Shown here piece by piece: positions 18,277 to 30,462 of a stretch of DNA of 64,000 nucleotides. The DNA comes from Pseudomonas nitroreducens TX1. GTDB taxonomy: Bacteria > Pseudomonadota > Gammaproteobacteria > Pseudomonadales > Pseudomonadaceae. The notes beneath the pieces are model-generated. The model made no database searches, had not been told where the DNA came from, and saw nothing but the letters and a program-made list of their open reading frames with translations. Position numbers and translations under genes: made by a program. Location of the stretch: the NCBI RefSeq assembly GCF_000313755.1, contig NZ_AMZB01000134.1, forward strand, positions 1 through 64,000. The letters run 5' to 3'. Numbering within the stretch: the first letter of the stretch is position 1; each line of letters opens with the position of its first letter.

Positions 18277-18564
18277 TTACCAGCTGAAGATCTGCCACTG
18301 CGGGATCAGCTTGTCGGGCTGGTCCGAGCGGATGAAATTGCCATCGCTGCCGTCCTGGCGCACCAGGAAGTACGGCTTGCCATGCTTGGGGATGACCTTG
18401 ATGGCGTAGAGAAAGCCGTTCACGCGGTATTCCTGGATGGTCTTGTCGCCTTCCTGGCGGATGGTCACATCCGGTTCCGGCGTCGGGGCATCGTCCGCCG
18501 CCAACACGGTGGTCGCGCCAAGACCCAGCAGCGCGGCGAGCAACAGGCGGTTCAACGTACGCAT
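18277..18564 (-). CDS. DUF2782 periplasmic protein
   Basis: A 95-residue protein with a cleavable signal peptide (about 1-22, ending VLAA) and the DUF2782 core, including DVTIRQEGDKTIQEYRVNGF and YAIKVIPKHGKPYFLV. The function is unknown. Its place between polA and thrB is conserved in Pseudomonas (PA5494). It lies 34 bases upstream of thrB and is divergent from polA, so both share the short promoter region 18565-18638. Confidence 0.85.
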   Translation of the reverse strand: MRTLNRLLLAALLGLGATTVLAADDAPTPEPDVTIRQEGDKTIQEYRVNGFLYAIKVIPKHGKPYFLVRQDGSDGNFIRSDQPDKLIPQWQIFSW

Positions 18565-18638
18565 GATAACCTTGTCCCTTTGTCGAATTGGCTACGGACA
18601 TTTTAGCCCGAGCCCTTCTGAAAAGGTTGATTCCCCTC

Positions 18639-21380
18639 ATGAGCCAAGCACCCCTCGTCCTCGTGGACGGCTCGTCCTACCTGTATCGCGCTTTCCATGC
18701 CCTGCCGCCGCTGATGACCTCCACCGGCATGCCCACCGGCGCGGTGAAGGGCGTGCTGAACATGCTCAAGAGCCTGCGCAAGCAATACCCGGACAGCCCC
18801 TTCGCGGTGGTCTTCGATGCCAAGGGGCCGACCTTTCGCGATGCGCTGTTCGCCGAGTACAAGGCCAACCGCCCGTCGATGCCGGATGATCTGCGCGTAC
18901 AGGTCGAGCCGCTGCACGCCAGCGTGCGGGCGCTGGGCCTGCCGCTCTTGTGCGTGGACGGCGTAGAGGCGGACGACGTGATCGGCACCCTGGCCCGTCG
19001 CAGCGCGGCGCTGGGGCGCGCGGTGGTGATCTCCACCGGCGACAAGGACATGGCGCAGCTGGTCGACGGCCACATTACGTTGGTCAACACCATGACCGGA
19101 AGCGTGCTCGACCCCGATGGCGTAAAAGAGAAATTCGGTGTCGGTCCTGAGCTGATCATCGATTACCTCGCGCTGATGGGCGACAAGGTGGACAACATTC
19201 CCGGCGTGCCCGGCGTCGGCGAGAAGACCGCGCTCGGCCTGCTGGTGGGCGTCGGCGGCGGCCTGGACGTGCTGTATGCCAGCCTCGACAAGGTCCCCGA
19301 ACTGCCGATCCGCGGCGCCAAGGGCTTGCCGGCCAAACTGGAAGAACATCGCGCGATGGCCTTCCTCTCCTATGAACTGGCGACCATCAAGACCGACGTC
19401 GAGCTGGACGTCGAAATTGACGCGCTGCACCCCGGCGAGCCGCAGCGCGAGGCGCTGATCGGCCTGTATCGCGAACTGGAGTTCAAGAACTGGCTGGACG
19501 ACCTGCTGCGCGAAGCCAAGGAGGAGGGCGGCGGCGATGCCGAGACCGTGTCCATCCAGGCCACTGCGAAGTACGACACCGTTCTTGAGCAGGCGCAATT
19601 CGATGTCTGGCTGAAGAAGCTGGAAGCCGCCGAGCTGATCGCCTTCGACACCGAGACCACCAGCATCGACGCCCAGCAGGCGCAGGTGGTGGGGGTCTCC
19701 TTCGCCGTGCAGGAAGGCGAGGCCGCCTACGTGCCACTGGCCCACAGCTATATGGGCGTGCCCGCCCAGCTGGACCGCGACACCGTGCTGCGCGCGCTAA
19801 AGCCGCTATTGGAAGACCCGGACAAGCGCAAGATCGGCCAGCATGCCAAATACGACATGAACGTCCTGGCCAACGCCTCGACGCCCATCGCCGTGCAGGG
19901 GATCGCCTTCGACACCATGCTCGAGTCCTACGTGCTGGACTCCACCGCGACCCGCCACGACATGGACAGCCTGGCGCTGAAGTACCTCGGCCACGGCACC
20001 ATCCGTTACGAGGACATTGCCGGCAAGGGCGCCAAGCAGCTGACCTTCGACCAGATCGCCCTGGAACAGGCCGGCCCCTACGCCGCCGAGGATGCCGACG
20101 TCACCCTGCGCCTGCACCAGACACTGTGGCAGAAGCTGGAGGCGATCCCGTCGCTGGCCAGGGTCCTCACCGAGATCGAGATGCCGCTGGTGCCGGTGCT
20201 GGCGCGTATCGAGCGCAACGGCGCACTGGTCGACGCCAACCTGCTCGGCAAGCAGAGCGTCGAGCTGGGCGAGAAGATGGTCGAGTTGCAACGCCAGGCC
20301 TATGACCTGGCGGGTGAGGAGTTCAACCTCGGCTCGCCCAAGCAGCTGGGCGCCATCCTTTATGAAAAGCTGGGCCTGCCGGTGCTCTCCAAGACCGCCA
20401 CCGGCCAGCCGTCCACCGCCGAGAACGTTCTTGCCGAGCTGGCCGAGCAGGACTACGAGCTGCCCAAGGTGATCATGCAGTATCGCTCCATGAGCAAGCT
20501 CAAGAGCACCTACACCGACAAGCTGCCCGAGCAGATCAATCCGCGCACCGGACGCATCCACACCAGTTACCACCAGGCGGTGGCCGCAACCGGTCGGCTG
20601 TCCTCCAGCGACCCGAACCTGCAGAACATCCCGATCCGTACCGCCGAGGGTCGTCGCATCCGTCAGGCCTTCGTCGCGCCTAAGGGCTACAAGCTGCTGG
20701 CGGCGGACTACTCGCAGATCGAACTGCGCATCATGGCTCACCTGGCCAAGGACGAAGGCCTGCTGGACGCCTTCCGCCACGACCGCGACGTACACCGTGC
20801 CACCGCCGCCGAAGTCTTCGGCGTGCCGCTGGACGAGGTGACGGGCGACCAGCGCCGCAGCGCCAAGGCGATCAACTTCGGCCTGATCTACGGCATGAGC
20901 GCCTTCGGCCTCGCCAAGCAGATCGGTGTCGACCGCAAGGAGGCCCAGGCCTACATCGATCGCTACTTCGCCCGCTACCCGGGCGTGCTGGCGTACATGG
21001 AGCGCACCCGCGCCCAGGCTTCCGAGCAAGGCTTCGTCGAGACGCTGTTCGGCCGCCGCCTGTACCTCCCGGAGATTGCCTCGAAGAACGGCGCCATGCG
21101 CAAGGCGGCCGAGCGCACCGCGATCAACGCACCGATGCAGGGCACGGCCGCGGACATCATGAAGCGCGCCATGGTGGCTGTGGATAACTGGCTGCAGGAC
21201 AGCGGCATCGATGCCCGCGTCATCCTCCAGGTACACGACGAACTGGTGCTGGAAGTGCGCGAGGATCTGATCGATCAGGTCCGGGACGCGATCCGCCCGC
21301 TGATGAGCGGCGCGGCCCAGCTGGACGTACCGCTGGTCGTCGAAGCGGGCGTCGGTGCGAACTGGGACGAGGCGCACTGA
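18639..21380 (+). CDS. polA: DNA polymerase I
   Basis: A 913-residue repair and Okazaki-fragment polymerase. The 5'-3' exonuclease domain (about 1-290) opens with [16 protein letters not shown]. The 3'-5' proofreading domain (about 325-515) keeps its acidic motifs FDTETTS and AAEDADVTL. The polymerase domain follows, with motif A Asp690 in DYSQIELRI, motif B in [14 protein letters not shown] and motif C His866-Asp867 in [10 protein letters not shown]. All three activities therefore look intact. The ATG at 18639 begins directly at the nuclease domain; the longer frame upstream is rejected. Confidence 0.96.
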   Translation: MSQAPLVLVDGSSYLYRAFHALPPLMTSTGMPTGAVKGVLNMLKSLRKQYPDSPFAVVFDAKGPTFRDALFAEYKANRPSMPDDLRVQVEPLHASVRALGLPLLCVDGVEADDVIGTLARRSAALGRAVVISTGDKDMAQLVDGHITLVNTMTGSVLDPDGVKEKFGVGPELIIDYLALMGDKVDNIPGVPGVGEKTALGLLVGVGGGLDVLYASLDKVPELPIRGAKGLPAKLEEHRAMAFLSYELATIKTDVELDVEIDALHPGEPQREALIGLYRELEFKNWLDDLLREAKEEGGGDAETVSIQATAKYDTVLEQAQFDVWLKKLEAAELIAFDTETTSIDAQQAQVVGVSFAVQEGEAAYVPLAHSYMGVPAQLDRDTVLRALKPLLEDPDKRKIGQHAKYDMNVLANASTPIAVQGIAFDTMLESYVLDSTATRHDMDSLALKYLGHGTIRYEDIAGKGAKQLTFDQIALEQAGPYAAEDADVTLRLHQTLWQKLEAIPSLARVLTEIEMPLVPVLARIERNGALVDANLLGKQSVELGEKMVELQRQAYDLAGEEFNLGSPKQLGAILYEKLGLPVLSKTATGQPSTAENVLAELAEQDYELPKVIMQYRSMSKLKSTYTDKLPEQINPRTGRIHTSYHQAVAATGRLSSSDPNLQNIPIRTAEGRRIRQAFVAPKGYKLLAADYSQIELRIMAHLAKDEGLLDAFRHDRDVHRATAAEVFGVPLDEVTGDQRRSAKAINFGLIYGMSAFGLAKQIGVDRKEAQAYIDRYFARYPGVLAYMERTRAQASEQGFVETLFGRRLYLPEIASKNGAMRKAAERTAINAPMQGTAADIMKRAMVAVDNWLQDSGIDARVILQVHDELVLEVREDLIDQVRDAIRPLMSGAAQLDVPLVVEAGVGANWDEAH

Positions 21381-21398
21381 CGACCGGACGAACGGTCA

Positions 21399-21424
21399 AA
21401 GGGCCCGCCTGCCGGGCCTTCTGG
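21399..21424 (+). terminator. Probable polA terminator
   Basis: AAGGGCCCG and CGGGCCTT form a GC-rich hairpin ending in TTCT, 20 bases after the polA stop codon. The T-run is short. Confidence 0.5.
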
Positions 21425-21478
21425 CACGATTGTTCGGGTCCTTTGGCGTGAGCCCGGAAAAAACTTCCGTGACCCGCT

Positions 21479-21506
21479 GAACTTTCCCGCGAAGAGCCGA
21501 GTCAGA
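21479..21506 (+). promoter_or_regulatory. AlgU (sigma-22)-type promoter for ersA
   Basis: GAACTT, 17 bases, then TCAGA matches the AlgU/RpoE consensus GAACTT-N16/17-TCTGA with one difference. It lies just before the ErsA RNA, which is AlgU-dependent in P. aeruginosa. Confidence 0.75.
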
Positions 21507-21511
21507 ACTCG

Positions 21512-21642
21512 TGAATGGCTGGTGAAGCCCTTCGATGCTCCTTTGCAGTGTTTAGTGTTGGCAGATTACTGGACCCCGCCCTAGCGGTCCGGACTTAAAC
21601 CCCGAACTTCCCCCTCCCCATACGAAGCTCGGGGTTTTTTTT
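21512..21642 (+). ncRNA. ersA: ErsA small regulatory RNA
   Basis: The polA-engB gap is where Pseudomonas encodes ErsA, the positional counterpart of enterobacterial Spot 42. The candidate starts about six bases after the AlgU-type promoter and ends at a strong terminator (AACCCCGAACTTC pairing with GAAGCTCGGGGTT, then eight T residues). The length of about 131 bases is close to the described ErsA of P. aeruginosa. The unpaired pyrimidine stretch CCCCCTCCCCATAC within the terminal loop is a likely seed. In P. aeruginosa ErsA works with Hfq on envelope and exopolysaccharide targets such as algC. The 5' end is inferred. Confidence 0.82.
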
Positions 21643-21657
21643 GCCTGCGATTTGGCC

Positions 21658-22320
21658 TCAGGCCTCCTCGGCGGCCTCCTCTTCTTCCTCGTCCAGCAGG
21701 CCCAGCCAGCCGGCCAGGACCAGCTGCGCCTCTTCCACGCCCTGGCGCTTGGGTGCCGAGAACAGCTGCAGGGTGGCGACATCGCCCCAGCCGTCGAGAA
21801 TTTCCTTGCGGGTCTTGAGCAGCGCGTTCTTCGCCGCGCCATAGGCCAGCTTGTCGGCCTTGGTCAGCAGCACGTGGATCGGCAGCTGGCTGGCCTGGGC
21901 CCAGTCGAGCATCAGGCGGTCGAAATCGGTCAGCGGGTGGCGGATATCCATCAGCAGCACCACACCGGCTAGCGCATTGCGGCTGGAGAGATAAGCTTCC
22001 AGGTGCTGCTGCCAGTGCAGCTTCAGTGGAATCGGCACCTTGGCGTAGCCGTAGCCGGGCAAATCGACCAGGCGGCGTTCGTCATCCAGGCGGAAGAAGT
22101 TCAGCAGCTGGGTGCGGCCGGGAGTCTTGGAGGTGCGCGCGAGGTTCGCGTGGGTCAGCGCATTCAGCGCGCTGGACTTGCCCGCGTTGGAGCGGCCGGC
22201 GAAGGCGACTTCCAGGCCGGAGTCTTCCGGGCACTGGTTCACCTTGGCGGCGGAAATAAGGAAAGTGGCCTGTTGGCAGAGGCCGAGAATCGGGTTTTTC
22301 GTAGCGTTCTTCGAGGACAT
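21658..22320 (-). CDS. engB: Ribosome biogenesis GTPase EngB (YihA/YsxC)
   Basis: A 220-residue GTPase required for 50S subunit assembly. Nucleotide motifs are G1 GRSNAGKS (42-49), G3 DLPG (86-89) and G4 TKAD (153-156), with a short SAP-type G5 near the C-terminus. The protein ends in an acidic tail, [10 protein letters not shown]. The ATG at 22320 matches the family start ([15 protein letters not shown]); longer frames upstream run into the promoter shared with the divergent cytochrome gene. It converges with ersA, 15 bases from the RNA's T-run. Confidence 0.94.
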   Translation of the reverse strand: MSSKNATKNPILGLCQQATFLISAAKVNQCPEDSGLEVAFAGRSNAGKSSALNALTHANLARTSKTPGRTQLLNFFRLDDERRLVDLPGYGYAKVPIPLKLHWQQHLEAYLSSRNALAGVVLLMDIRHPLTDFDRLMLDWAQASQLPIHVLLTKADKLAYGAAKNALLKTRKEILDGWGDVATLQLFSAPKRQGVEEAQLVLAGWLGLLDEEEEEAAEEA

Positions 22321-22500
22321 GAGTGACTTCGCAGCGGGTGCGACGCGGTGTCGCGGGGGGCGGTTTCGTTTCCGTTTGGGCATCGGAAGTATATAATGCC
22401 GCGGATTTTGTGTGCGCTTTATCCCCCAGGGTCGAGCCACACGGGAACGTTGGAGTCCGCGCAAACAAGAACGCGGATGTTCCCTGCGATGAGGATAATC

Positions 22501-22791
22501 ATGAAGAAACTGCTGTTCGCAGCCATCGTTGCCGCGCTGGCATCCAGCGCCCTGGCGGCCCAGGATCCGGAAGCCGTTTTCAACAGAGCCTGTGGCGCCT
22601 GCCACAATGGTCAGTTGCCAATGGCGCCGAAGAAGGGCGACGCCGCCGCCTGGAAGCCGCGTCTGGACAAGGGCATGGACACGCTGGTGCAACACGTGAC
22701 CAACGGTTTCAACGCGATGCCGCCTCGCGGCCTGTGCACCGACTGCAGCGCCGAGGATTACCAGACAATTATCCAGTGGATGTCGAAGTAA
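22501..22791 (+). CDS. Cytochrome c5-like periplasmic monohaem protein
   Basis: A 96-residue electron carrier with a signal peptide (about 1-20). The haem is attached at C31-x2-C34-H35 (CGACH), the likely axial methionine is Met73 in AMPPRG, and Cys79/Cys82 form the extra disulfide typical of cytochrome c5. GAGGAT stands five bases before the ATG. It is followed 46 bases later by the dihaem cytochrome c4 gene, so the two probably act in the same respiratory branch. It matches P. aeruginosa PA5491 in position. Confidence 0.88.
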   Translation: MKKLLFAAIVAALASSALAAQDPEAVFNRACGACHNGQLPMAPKKGDAAAWKPRLDKGMDTLVQHVTNGFNAMPPRGLCTDCSAEDYQTIIQWMSK

Positions 22792-22837
22792 CTCCCAGGC
22801 CTTACTCTTTCACCCTTAGCCGTTATTGGATTAGCTG

Positions 22838-23443
22838 ATGAACAAATTGATCGTGAGTCTGCTGTTGACCCTGGGTCTTGTCGGTGTCGCGCACGCCGCT
22901 GGCGATGCCAAGGCCGGTCAGGCGAAAGCTGCTGTCTGTGGGGCCTGCCACGGCGCCGATGGCAACAGCATGGCGCCCAACTTCCCGAAACTGGCCGGGC
23001 AGGGTGAGCGTTACCTGCTCAAGCAGATGCACGACATCAAGGATGGCAAGCGTACCGTGCTGGAAATGACCGGCCTGCTGACCAACCTGAGCGACCAGGA
23101 CCTGGCAGACATCGCCGCCTACTTCTCCAGCCAGAACGGCAGCGTCGGCGCCGCCGATCCCAAGCTGGTCGCCCAGGGCGAAGCCCTGTTCCGTGGCGGC
23201 AAGCTCGCCGAAGGCATGCCGGCCTGCACCGGTTGCCACAACCCGGCTGGCCAGGGCAACGCCGAAGCCGGCTTCCCGCACCTGGGTGGCCAGCACGCGG
23301 CCTACACTGCCAAGCAGCTGACCGCCTTCCGCGAAGGCGAGCGCACCAACGACGGCGACGCCATGATCATGCGCAGCATCGCCGCCAAGCTGTCCAACAA
23401 GGACATCGCCGCGATCTCCAGCTACATCGAAGGCCTGCACTAA
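22838..23443 (+). CDS. cc4: Dihaem cytochrome c4
   Basis: A 201-residue periplasmic cytochrome with a signal peptide (1-20) and two similar haem domains: CGACH at 34-38 and CTGCH at 130-134, with methionine ligands expected in the later part of each domain. Cytochrome c4 passes electrons from the bc1 complex to cbb3-type oxidases in Pseudomonas (family knowledge). Same strand as the c5-like gene and followed by a strong terminator. Confidence 0.93.
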   Translation: MNKLIVSLLLTLGLVGVAHAAGDAKAGQAKAAVCGACHGADGNSMAPNFPKLAGQGERYLLKQMHDIKDGKRTVLEMTGLLTNLSDQDLADIAAYFSSQNGSVGAADPKLVAQGEALFRGGKLAEGMPACTGCHNPAGQGNAEAGFPHLGGQHAAYTAKQLTAFREGERTNDGDAMIMRSIAAKLSNKDIAAISSYIEGLH

Positions 23444-23483
23444 GCAGCCATCTGGCGCAAACGCCGGAACGAAAACTGCTTCG

Positions 23484-23514
23484 AAAAAAAGGGTGGCTTC
23501 GGCTGCCCTTTTTT
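23484..23514 (+). terminator. Terminator after cytochrome c4
   Basis: AAAAAAAGGGTGGC and GCTGCCCTTTTTT pair around a TTCG tetraloop. It is symmetrical enough to work in both directions but only the plus-strand operon ends here. Confidence 0.9.
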
Positions 23515-23621
23515 GCATCCGCCCCCACTACAATGCTTCGAACCGTGTCTGGCCCCTGCGGTCAAACCGCTTCATCCCGCCTCGCACAGCGTGGCGGTTC
23601 CGCTCAGCCAAGGAGTGAACC

Positions 23622-24263
23622 ATGCGTAACCTGATTTTCACCGCCGCTCTTGCCTTCGCCGGCCTGTTCGCCGTCAACGCGAACGCCGCCGACTTCGAAG
23701 CGGGCAAGAACTACACCGAGCTGAACCAGGCCGTCCCGGTCTCGCAGCCCGGCAAGATCGAGGTGGTGGAGCTGTTCTGGTACGGTTGCCCGCACTGCTA
23801 TGCGTTCGAACCGACCATCAACCCGTGGGTCGAGAAGCTGCCGGCCGACGTTCACTTCGTGCGTATCCCCGCCATGTTCGGCGGTCTGTGGAACATCCAC
23901 GGCCAGCTGTTCCTGACTCTGGAATCCATGGGCGTGGAGAAGAAGGTGCACCACTCGATCTTCGAGAAACTGCACAACAACCCGAAAGCCCTGACCACCC
24001 CGGAAGAAATGGCTGACTTCGTCGCCGAACAGGGCGTGGACAAGGCCAAGTTCCTCAGCACCTACAACTCCTTCGCCATCAAGGGCCAGATCGAGAAGGC
24101 CAAGAAGCTGGCGATGGCCTACCAGATCAGTGGCGTGCCGACCCTGGTGGTCAATGGCAAGTACCGTTTCGACATCGGCTCGGCCGGTGGCCCGGACGAG
24201 GCGCTGCAGCTGGCTGACCAGCTGATCGCCAAGGAACGCGCCAGCGCCAAGGCTGCTCAGTAA
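23622..24263 (+). CDS. dsbA: Thiol:disulfide interchange protein DsbA
   Basis: A 213-residue periplasmic oxidase that forms disulfides in exported proteins. Signal peptide at about 1-22; active site C56-P-H-C59 in WYGCPHCY; the cis-proline loop is SGVPTLVV in the last third. A strong AAGGAG precedes the ATG. Its position next to the cytochrome genes is as in P. aeruginosa (PA5489). Confidence 0.95.
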   Translation: MRNLIFTAALAFAGLFAVNANAADFEAGKNYTELNQAVPVSQPGKIEVVELFWYGCPHCYAFEPTINPWVEKLPADVHFVRIPAMFGGLWNIHGQLFLTLESMGVEKKVHHSIFEKLHNNPKALTTPEEMADFVAEQGVDKAKFLSTYNSFAIKGQIEKAKKLAMAYQISGVPTLVVNGKYRFDIGSAGGPDEALQLADQLIAKERASAKAAQ

Positions 24264-24275
24264 GGTCCGACGACG

Positions 24276-25148
24276 ATGCTGCGCCGGCGGACTCGTGATC
24301 GTGTCGCAGGGGCCTGTGTCCCGCGGGTGAACGCCGCCCATGGCGCTCCCGCTGGCCTGCCCGACGACGGCCGGCTACGCCTGCTCAGCTTCAATATCCA
24401 GGTGGGTATCAGTACCGAAAGGTACCGCCACTACCTGACCCGCGGCTGGCAGCACCTGCTGCCGGCCGCTGGACGCGCCAGCAACCTGCAGCGCATCGGC
24501 GAGCTGCTCCACGACTACGACGTGGTCGCCCTGCAGGAAGCCGATGGCGGCAGCATCCGCTCCGGCAACATCAACCAGGTCGAACACCTGGCCCAGCTCG
24601 GTGCCTTCCCTTACTGGTACCAGCAGCTCAACCGTAATCTCGGGCGCATTGCCCAGCACAGCAACGGCCTGCTCAGCCGTCTGCAGCCCACCGCCCTGGA
24701 AGACCATCCGCTGCCCGGCCCGCCCGGACGCGGCGCGATCCTGATGCGCTTCGGCGAAGGCAAGGACGCGCTGGCCTTGGTGATGATGCACCTGGCACTC
24801 GGCGCGCGGACCCGCACCCGGCAGCTGGCCTACATCCGCGAACTGCTGCAGGACTACCGCCATCATGTGCTGATGGGCGACATGAACACCCATGCCACTG
24901 ACCTGCTGGAAAGCTCGCCGCTGCGCGACCTCCAGCTGATCGCCCCGCAGGTCGAGGCTACTTTCCCCAGTTGGCGCCCGCAGCGCTGCCTGGACCACAT
25001 ACTGCTCAGTTCCGAGCTGGCGCTGGAGCGCGTCAGTGTCCTCCCGCATCCGATTTCCGACCACCTGCCGGTGGCCGTGGAAATCCGCCTGCCGGATGCC
25101 CTGCGTTCGTCCTCGTCGCTCGCCTTGCGCGGCGAGGCCCCTGAATGA
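24276..25148 (+). CDS. Endonuclease/exonuclease/phosphatase family protein
   Basis: A 290-residue EEP (DNase I-like) domain protein. Motifs of the fold are LLSFNIQVG, the metal-binding ALQEAD glutamate, LMGDMNTH (Asp and Asn), LDHILLS and the catalytic SDHLPV histidine. It has no clear signal peptide. Substrate unknown: nucleic acid, lipid or sugar phosphates are all possible in this superfamily. It is 12 bases after dsbA and overlaps the GGDEF gene by four bases (ATGA), so it is probably co-transcribed with both. Confidence 0.85.
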   Translation: MLRRRTRDRVAGACVPRVNAAHGAPAGLPDDGRLRLLSFNIQVGISTERYRHYLTRGWQHLLPAAGRASNLQRIGELLHDYDVVALQEADGGSIRSGNINQVEHLAQLGAFPYWYQQLNRNLGRIAQHSNGLLSRLQPTALEDHPLPGPPGRGAILMRFGEGKDALALVMMHLALGARTRTRQLAYIRELLQDYRHHVLMGDMNTHATDLLESSPLRDLQLIAPQVEATFPSWRPQRCLDHILLSSELALERVSVLPHPISDHLPVAVEIRLPDALRSSSSLALRGEAPE

Positions 25149-27127
25149 GTCGCGACGACGACCAACGCTGGAAGCAGAAATACCTGGATAACCTCGAGCA
25201 GCAGGAAAAGCTCGAGCGCCGCTGGGATGCCCGCCTCGACCTGCTGCGCCGCGGCCTGGTGCGCAGCAGCCTGGCTGCCGAAGGCAGCGACAAGGTGGTG
25301 GATGCCTGCATGAAGGAGCTGCGCGAGGTGCTGCGCCGCGACGACATGGACGCCGGCCTGTCGCGCCTGATCCCCCAGCTGGAGAAGGCCGTGCTCGATT
25401 CCGAGCAGCGCCGCCAGCAGCGCGTCGAACAGAACATCGCCGCCTTGAGCCAGCTTTCCCAGCAGTTGTTGACCGTGGACATGCCGGGCGATGTGCGCAA
25501 GCCGCTCAAGCGCCTGGCCAAGGACATCCCCAGTCGCGCCAGCAGCTCCCGGGAACTGCCGGCGCTGCTGAGCGAGCTGAGCCGCCTGCAGCGCCAGGTG
25601 CTGGACCATTTTGGCGATGGTGGCGGCGAGCAGCGCCCCGGATTCCTGCAGCGGTTGTTCGGCAGCCGAGACAGTGATGACGCGGAAGCGTCCGAAGCGC
25701 CGCGCGCCAAGCCTGCCGCCGCAGCTGCCGCGCTCGGCGCGGAACCGGAACCGGAAGCGGAGCCGGCGCCTGTCTTATCGCAGTCAGCCGCACCCGCACT
25801 GGCCGGGTCCGCTGCGGTTGAAGCGGTGGCTGCGCCCATCGCGATCCCGGCCGAAGCGGTGGCCCCGGCCGTGACGGCAAAGCCCATTGCTGAGCCTTCG
25901 CCGGTCGCGCCTGCAGAATCGCCGACGACGGTGCCCGGCCTGGCTTCGACCTTAGAGCCGGCCGGCCGCGATGAACCGGTGCTGCTGGACAGCCTGCCGC
26001 TCCCGCCCGGCCTGTTCGGTACGCGCGAGGACGCGCAGCAGGCGAATGATCCCTACGCCCTGCCGCCGCGCCCGGAGCCCGGTTACAGCGCCGTGGCGCC
26101 GCACATCGAGGCGAGCCTGCTGCGGCTGCTCGATGAAATGCACCTGCCGGCCGCCCAGCAGATCCAGGCCGAGGCCCTGCGTTCGCGCATCCATGGCAGC
26201 CTCAACTGGTACGAACTGGTGCCGGTGCTGGACGATCTCGGCGTGCTGGTCCTCTCACTCAACGACAGCGGTCAGCGCGAGTTCGAAGGCTACCTGCATC
26301 AGCTCAACGACCGCCTGGGGGCCTTTCTCGACGGCCTGCAGGCGGTGCAGGAAAACCATAGCGGCACCCGTTCCAGCGCCCGCGCGCTGGACGACACCCT
26401 GCGCGAGCAAGTCAGCGGCCTGAAGGAAAGCGTACTGGAGGCCACCGACCTGGAAGGCCTCAAGCGCAACGTCGAGTCGCGCCTGCAGGGGCTGGTCGGC
26501 ACCATGGACCGCTTCCGCGAGGAGCGCGAGGTCCGTGAACGCGAAGTGGGCGAGCGCATCCAGTCGCTGGTGACCCGCGTCGCCAGCATGGAAGAGGAAG
26601 CCCGCACCTTCCAGGCGAACATCGAGGACCAGCGCCAGAAGGCCATGACCGACCCCTTGACCGGCCTGCCCAACCGCGCCGCCCTCACCGAGCGCCTGGA
26701 GCTGGAAGTTTCGCGCTGGCAGCGCCACGGCGGCGACCTGCTGCTGGCGGTGATCGATGTCGACCATTTCAAACGCATCAACGACGACTTCGGCCACCTG
26801 GCCGGCGACAAGGTGCTGAAGATCATCGCCAACGAGCTGGCCAAGCGTGTGCGCAAGACCGACTTCATCGCCCGCTACGGCGGCGAAGAGTTCGTCGTGC
26901 TGCTGCCGGCCACACCGCTGGCGGGCGGACAGCAACTGCTCGACGTGCTGCGTGGCGCCATCGAGGCGTGCCCGTTCCACTTCAAGGGCGAGCGCCTGAG
27001 CATCACCTGCTCGGCGGGGCTGACCGCTTTCCGCGACGGCGAGCGCGCCGAAGCGGTGTTCGAGCGTGCCGACCAGGCGCTGTACCGCGCCAAGCGCGGT
27101 GGGCGCAATCGCCTCGAAGTCGATTGA
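25145..27127 (+). CDS. dgcH: Diguanylate cyclase with C-terminal GGDEF domain (DgcH-like)
   Basis: A 660-residue protein that should make c-di-GMP. The first about 170 residues are helical and charged, followed by an Ala/Pro/Glu-rich linker to about residue 290, a second helical region, a coiled coil at about 420-500 and the GGDEF domain. The active motif is GGEEF at 579-583, and an intact inhibitory site RKTD lies at 570-573, so product feedback is expected. No membrane helix is seen. Order and length resemble P. aeruginosa PA5487 (DgcH). The start overlaps the EEP gene. Confidence 0.88.
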   Translation: MSRDDDQRWKQKYLDNLEQQEKLERRWDARLDLLRRGLVRSSLAAEGSDKVVDACMKELREVLRRDDMDAGLSRLIPQLEKAVLDSEQRRQQRVEQNIAALSQLSQQLLTVDMPGDVRKPLKRLAKDIPSRASSSRELPALLSELSRLQRQVLDHFGDGGGEQRPGFLQRLFGSRDSDDAEASEAPRAKPAAAAAALGAEPEPEAEPAPVLSQSAAPALAGSAAVEAVAAPIAIPAEAVAPAVTAKPIAEPSPVAPAESPTTVPGLASTLEPAGRDEPVLLDSLPLPPGLFGTREDAQQANDPYALPPRPEPGYSAVAPHIEASLLRLLDEMHLPAAQQIQAEALRSRIHGSLNWYELVPVLDDLGVLVLSLNDSGQREFEGYLHQLNDRLGAFLDGLQAVQENHSGTRSSARALDDTLREQVSGLKESVLEATDLEGLKRNVESRLQGLVGTMDRFREEREVREREVGERIQSLVTRVASMEEEARTFQANIEDQRQKAMTDPLTGLPNRAALTERLELEVSRWQRHGGDLLLAVIDVDHFKRINDDFGHLAGDKVLKIIANELAKRVRKTDFIARYGGEEFVVLLPATPLAGGQQLLDVLRGAIEACPFHFKGERLSITCSAGLTAFRDGERAEAVFERADQALYRAKRGGRNRLEVD

Positions 27128-27144
27128 GCCCACGGCGCTTCCTC

Positions 27145-27209
27145 TAGGAGCAGGCCTGCTCGCGACCCACGCCGCTGCCGGCAGCCTCGCGGACGAAGTC
27201 CGCTCCTAC
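27145..27209. repeat. REP-like pair (degenerate)
   Basis: CTAGGAGCAGGCCTGCTCGC and GCGGACGAAGTCCGCTCCTA form an imperfect inverted pair of two different REP-like variants between the GGDEF gene and glmR. Confidence 0.65.
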
Positions 27210-27306
27210 AGAAGCTCGCTTCCTTTCGTCCCGGAAATTCTTGACGAACGAAAGAACTTGAGTTTTGATTCGCACGCTTATCTTTCTAATCGAAACTTAA
27301 TCGTTC

Positions 27307-28077
27307 ATGTCGAAACGCAATACTCCCCAACGCCGCCATGACATCCTGGCGCTGCTTGCCGAACAGGGCGAGGTCAGCGTGGACGATCTCGCGCGCCGCT
27401 TCGCCACCTCCGAGGTGACCATCCGCAAGGACCTGGCTGCCCTGGAAGGCAACGGCCTGCTGCTGCGCCGCTACGGTGGAGCGGTGCCGATGCCCCATGA
27501 ACTGATCGCCGAGCCGAGCCAGCCGCTGTCGCGCTACAAGCAGGCCATCGGCCGCGCTGCGGCTGCCTGCATCCGTGAGCACGCGCGGATCATCATCGAC
27601 AGCGGCAGCACCACCGCCGCGCTGATCCCGGAACTGGGCCGCAAGCCCGGCCTGGTAGTGATGACCAATTCGCTGAGCGTCGCCAATGCCCTTCGCGAGC
27701 TTGAGCGCGAGCCGGTACTGCTGATGACCGGCGGCACCTGGGACCCGCACTCTGAGTCGTTCCAAGGCCAGGTGGCCGAACAGGTGCTGCGCTCCTACGA
27801 TTTCGATCAGCTGTTCATCGGCGCCACCGGGCTGGACATCGAGCGTGGCACGACGACTTTCAACGAACTGCTGGGCCTGAGCCGGGTCATGGCGGAGGTC
27901 GCCCGCGAGGTGATCGTCATGGCCGAGGCCGACAAGCTGGGCCGGCGCATTCCCAACCTGGAGCTGCCCTGGAGCAGCGTCCAGACCCTGATTACCGACG
28001 AACGCCTGAGCGATGAAGCGTTCGAACTGATCCAGACGCGCGGCGTGAAAGTGATCCGCGCGCGCTGCGAAGACTGA
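27307..28077 (+). CDS. glmR: DeoR-family regulator GlmR
   Basis: A 256-residue DeoR/GlpR-type regulator. The N-terminal helix-turn-helix spans about 5-57 (RRHDILALLAEQGEVSVDDL, SEVTIRKDLAALE) and the C-terminal sugar-phosphate sensor domain includes IIDSGSTTAALIPEL and LFIGATGLD. It lies 15 bases before glmS. In P. aeruginosa the glmR-glmS pair is arranged the same way and GlmR controls glucosamine-6-phosphate supply. No glmU or ATP synthase gene is next to it here, unlike in PAO1. Confidence 0.88.
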   Translation: MSKRNTPQRRHDILALLAEQGEVSVDDLARRFATSEVTIRKDLAALEGNGLLLRRYGGAVPMPHELIAEPSQPLSRYKQAIGRAAAACIREHARIIIDSGSTTAALIPELGRKPGLVVMTNSLSVANALRELEREPVLLMTGGTWDPHSESFQGQVAEQVLRSYDFDQLFIGATGLDIERGTTTFNELLGLSRVMAEVAREVIVMAEADKLGRRIPNLELPWSSVQTLITDERLSDEAFELIQTRGVKVIRARCED

Positions 28078-28092
28078 CAGGAGACCCAAGCC

Positions 28093-29928
<1,836 letters not shown>

Positions 29929-29970
29929 GCATTAGGGGCCGGAACAGGCGCGCTCAGGCGTGACGACAAA

Positions 29971-29994
29971 GAGGTCCCTTCGGGGGCCTTTTTT
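29971..29994 (+). terminator. glmS terminator
   Basis: AGGTCCC and GGGGCCT pair around TTCG, followed by TTTTTT, 43 bases past the glmS stop codon. Confidence 0.85.
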
Positions 29995-30462
29995 CGTTTC
30001 TGGGACACGGGGGTTCAAAGGGAAGGGGATCAACATTCCCCCGGTGCCTGCACGTCCGGGGGTGTGGACGGGGCACCGAGGCCAGGCGGCTTGAGCCGCT
30101 ACACGAGGGGAATGGAAATCGACCTTGTCTTGTGGACAAGGTCGGGCTCCTGCCCTGCGAGGGGTACCTGACAAGTCTCCCGCAGGGCCGGGAGCGGGCC
30201 AACGATAGAAGCTGGCTACTGGCCGGTCAATCGGAAACGACAAACGCTCGTTCACAACTGTCCGATATTCGAACCGAAAGGCTGCGGAAATCCGCGGAAT
30301 TCGTTAGCCGGCTATCGGAGGTGTCTATACTGTTTCCGAATGTGTCGGCGAAAAATCCCGTCGTTGGGGTCAGATGCAGATACGGGGCGGCAGAGGGATT
30401 TCCGTCCATGGACATCGACGTCGCAAGGACCTGCAAAAGCAATAACTGACAAGAGAATCCCC
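29995..30462. other. Intergenic region upstream of the dicarboxylate transporter
   Basis: No credible gene is seen. It contains a perfect 9-base inverted repeat at 30121-30143 (GACCTTGTC / GACAAGGTC, 5-base spacer) and a weaker CCCTGCGAGGGG...CCCGCAGGG pairing at about 30153-30187. These could be operators or repeat remnants. The transporter promoter should lie within the last 150 bases. Confidence 0.5.

Noticed and set aside
19806-21377. 523-codon minus-strand frame over polA
   Set aside because: Antisense to intact polymerase motifs; no recognisable domain.
30427-30440. Possible -24/-12 promoter before the dicarboxylate transporter
   Set aside because: GG-N10-GC spacing is present but the transcription start would fall on the ribosome site, leaving no room for a leader.
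30132-30449. 105-codon frame upstream of the dicarboxylate transporter
   Set aside because: No ribosome site, no motif, and it covers palindromic promoter DNA; a real gene here cannot be supported.
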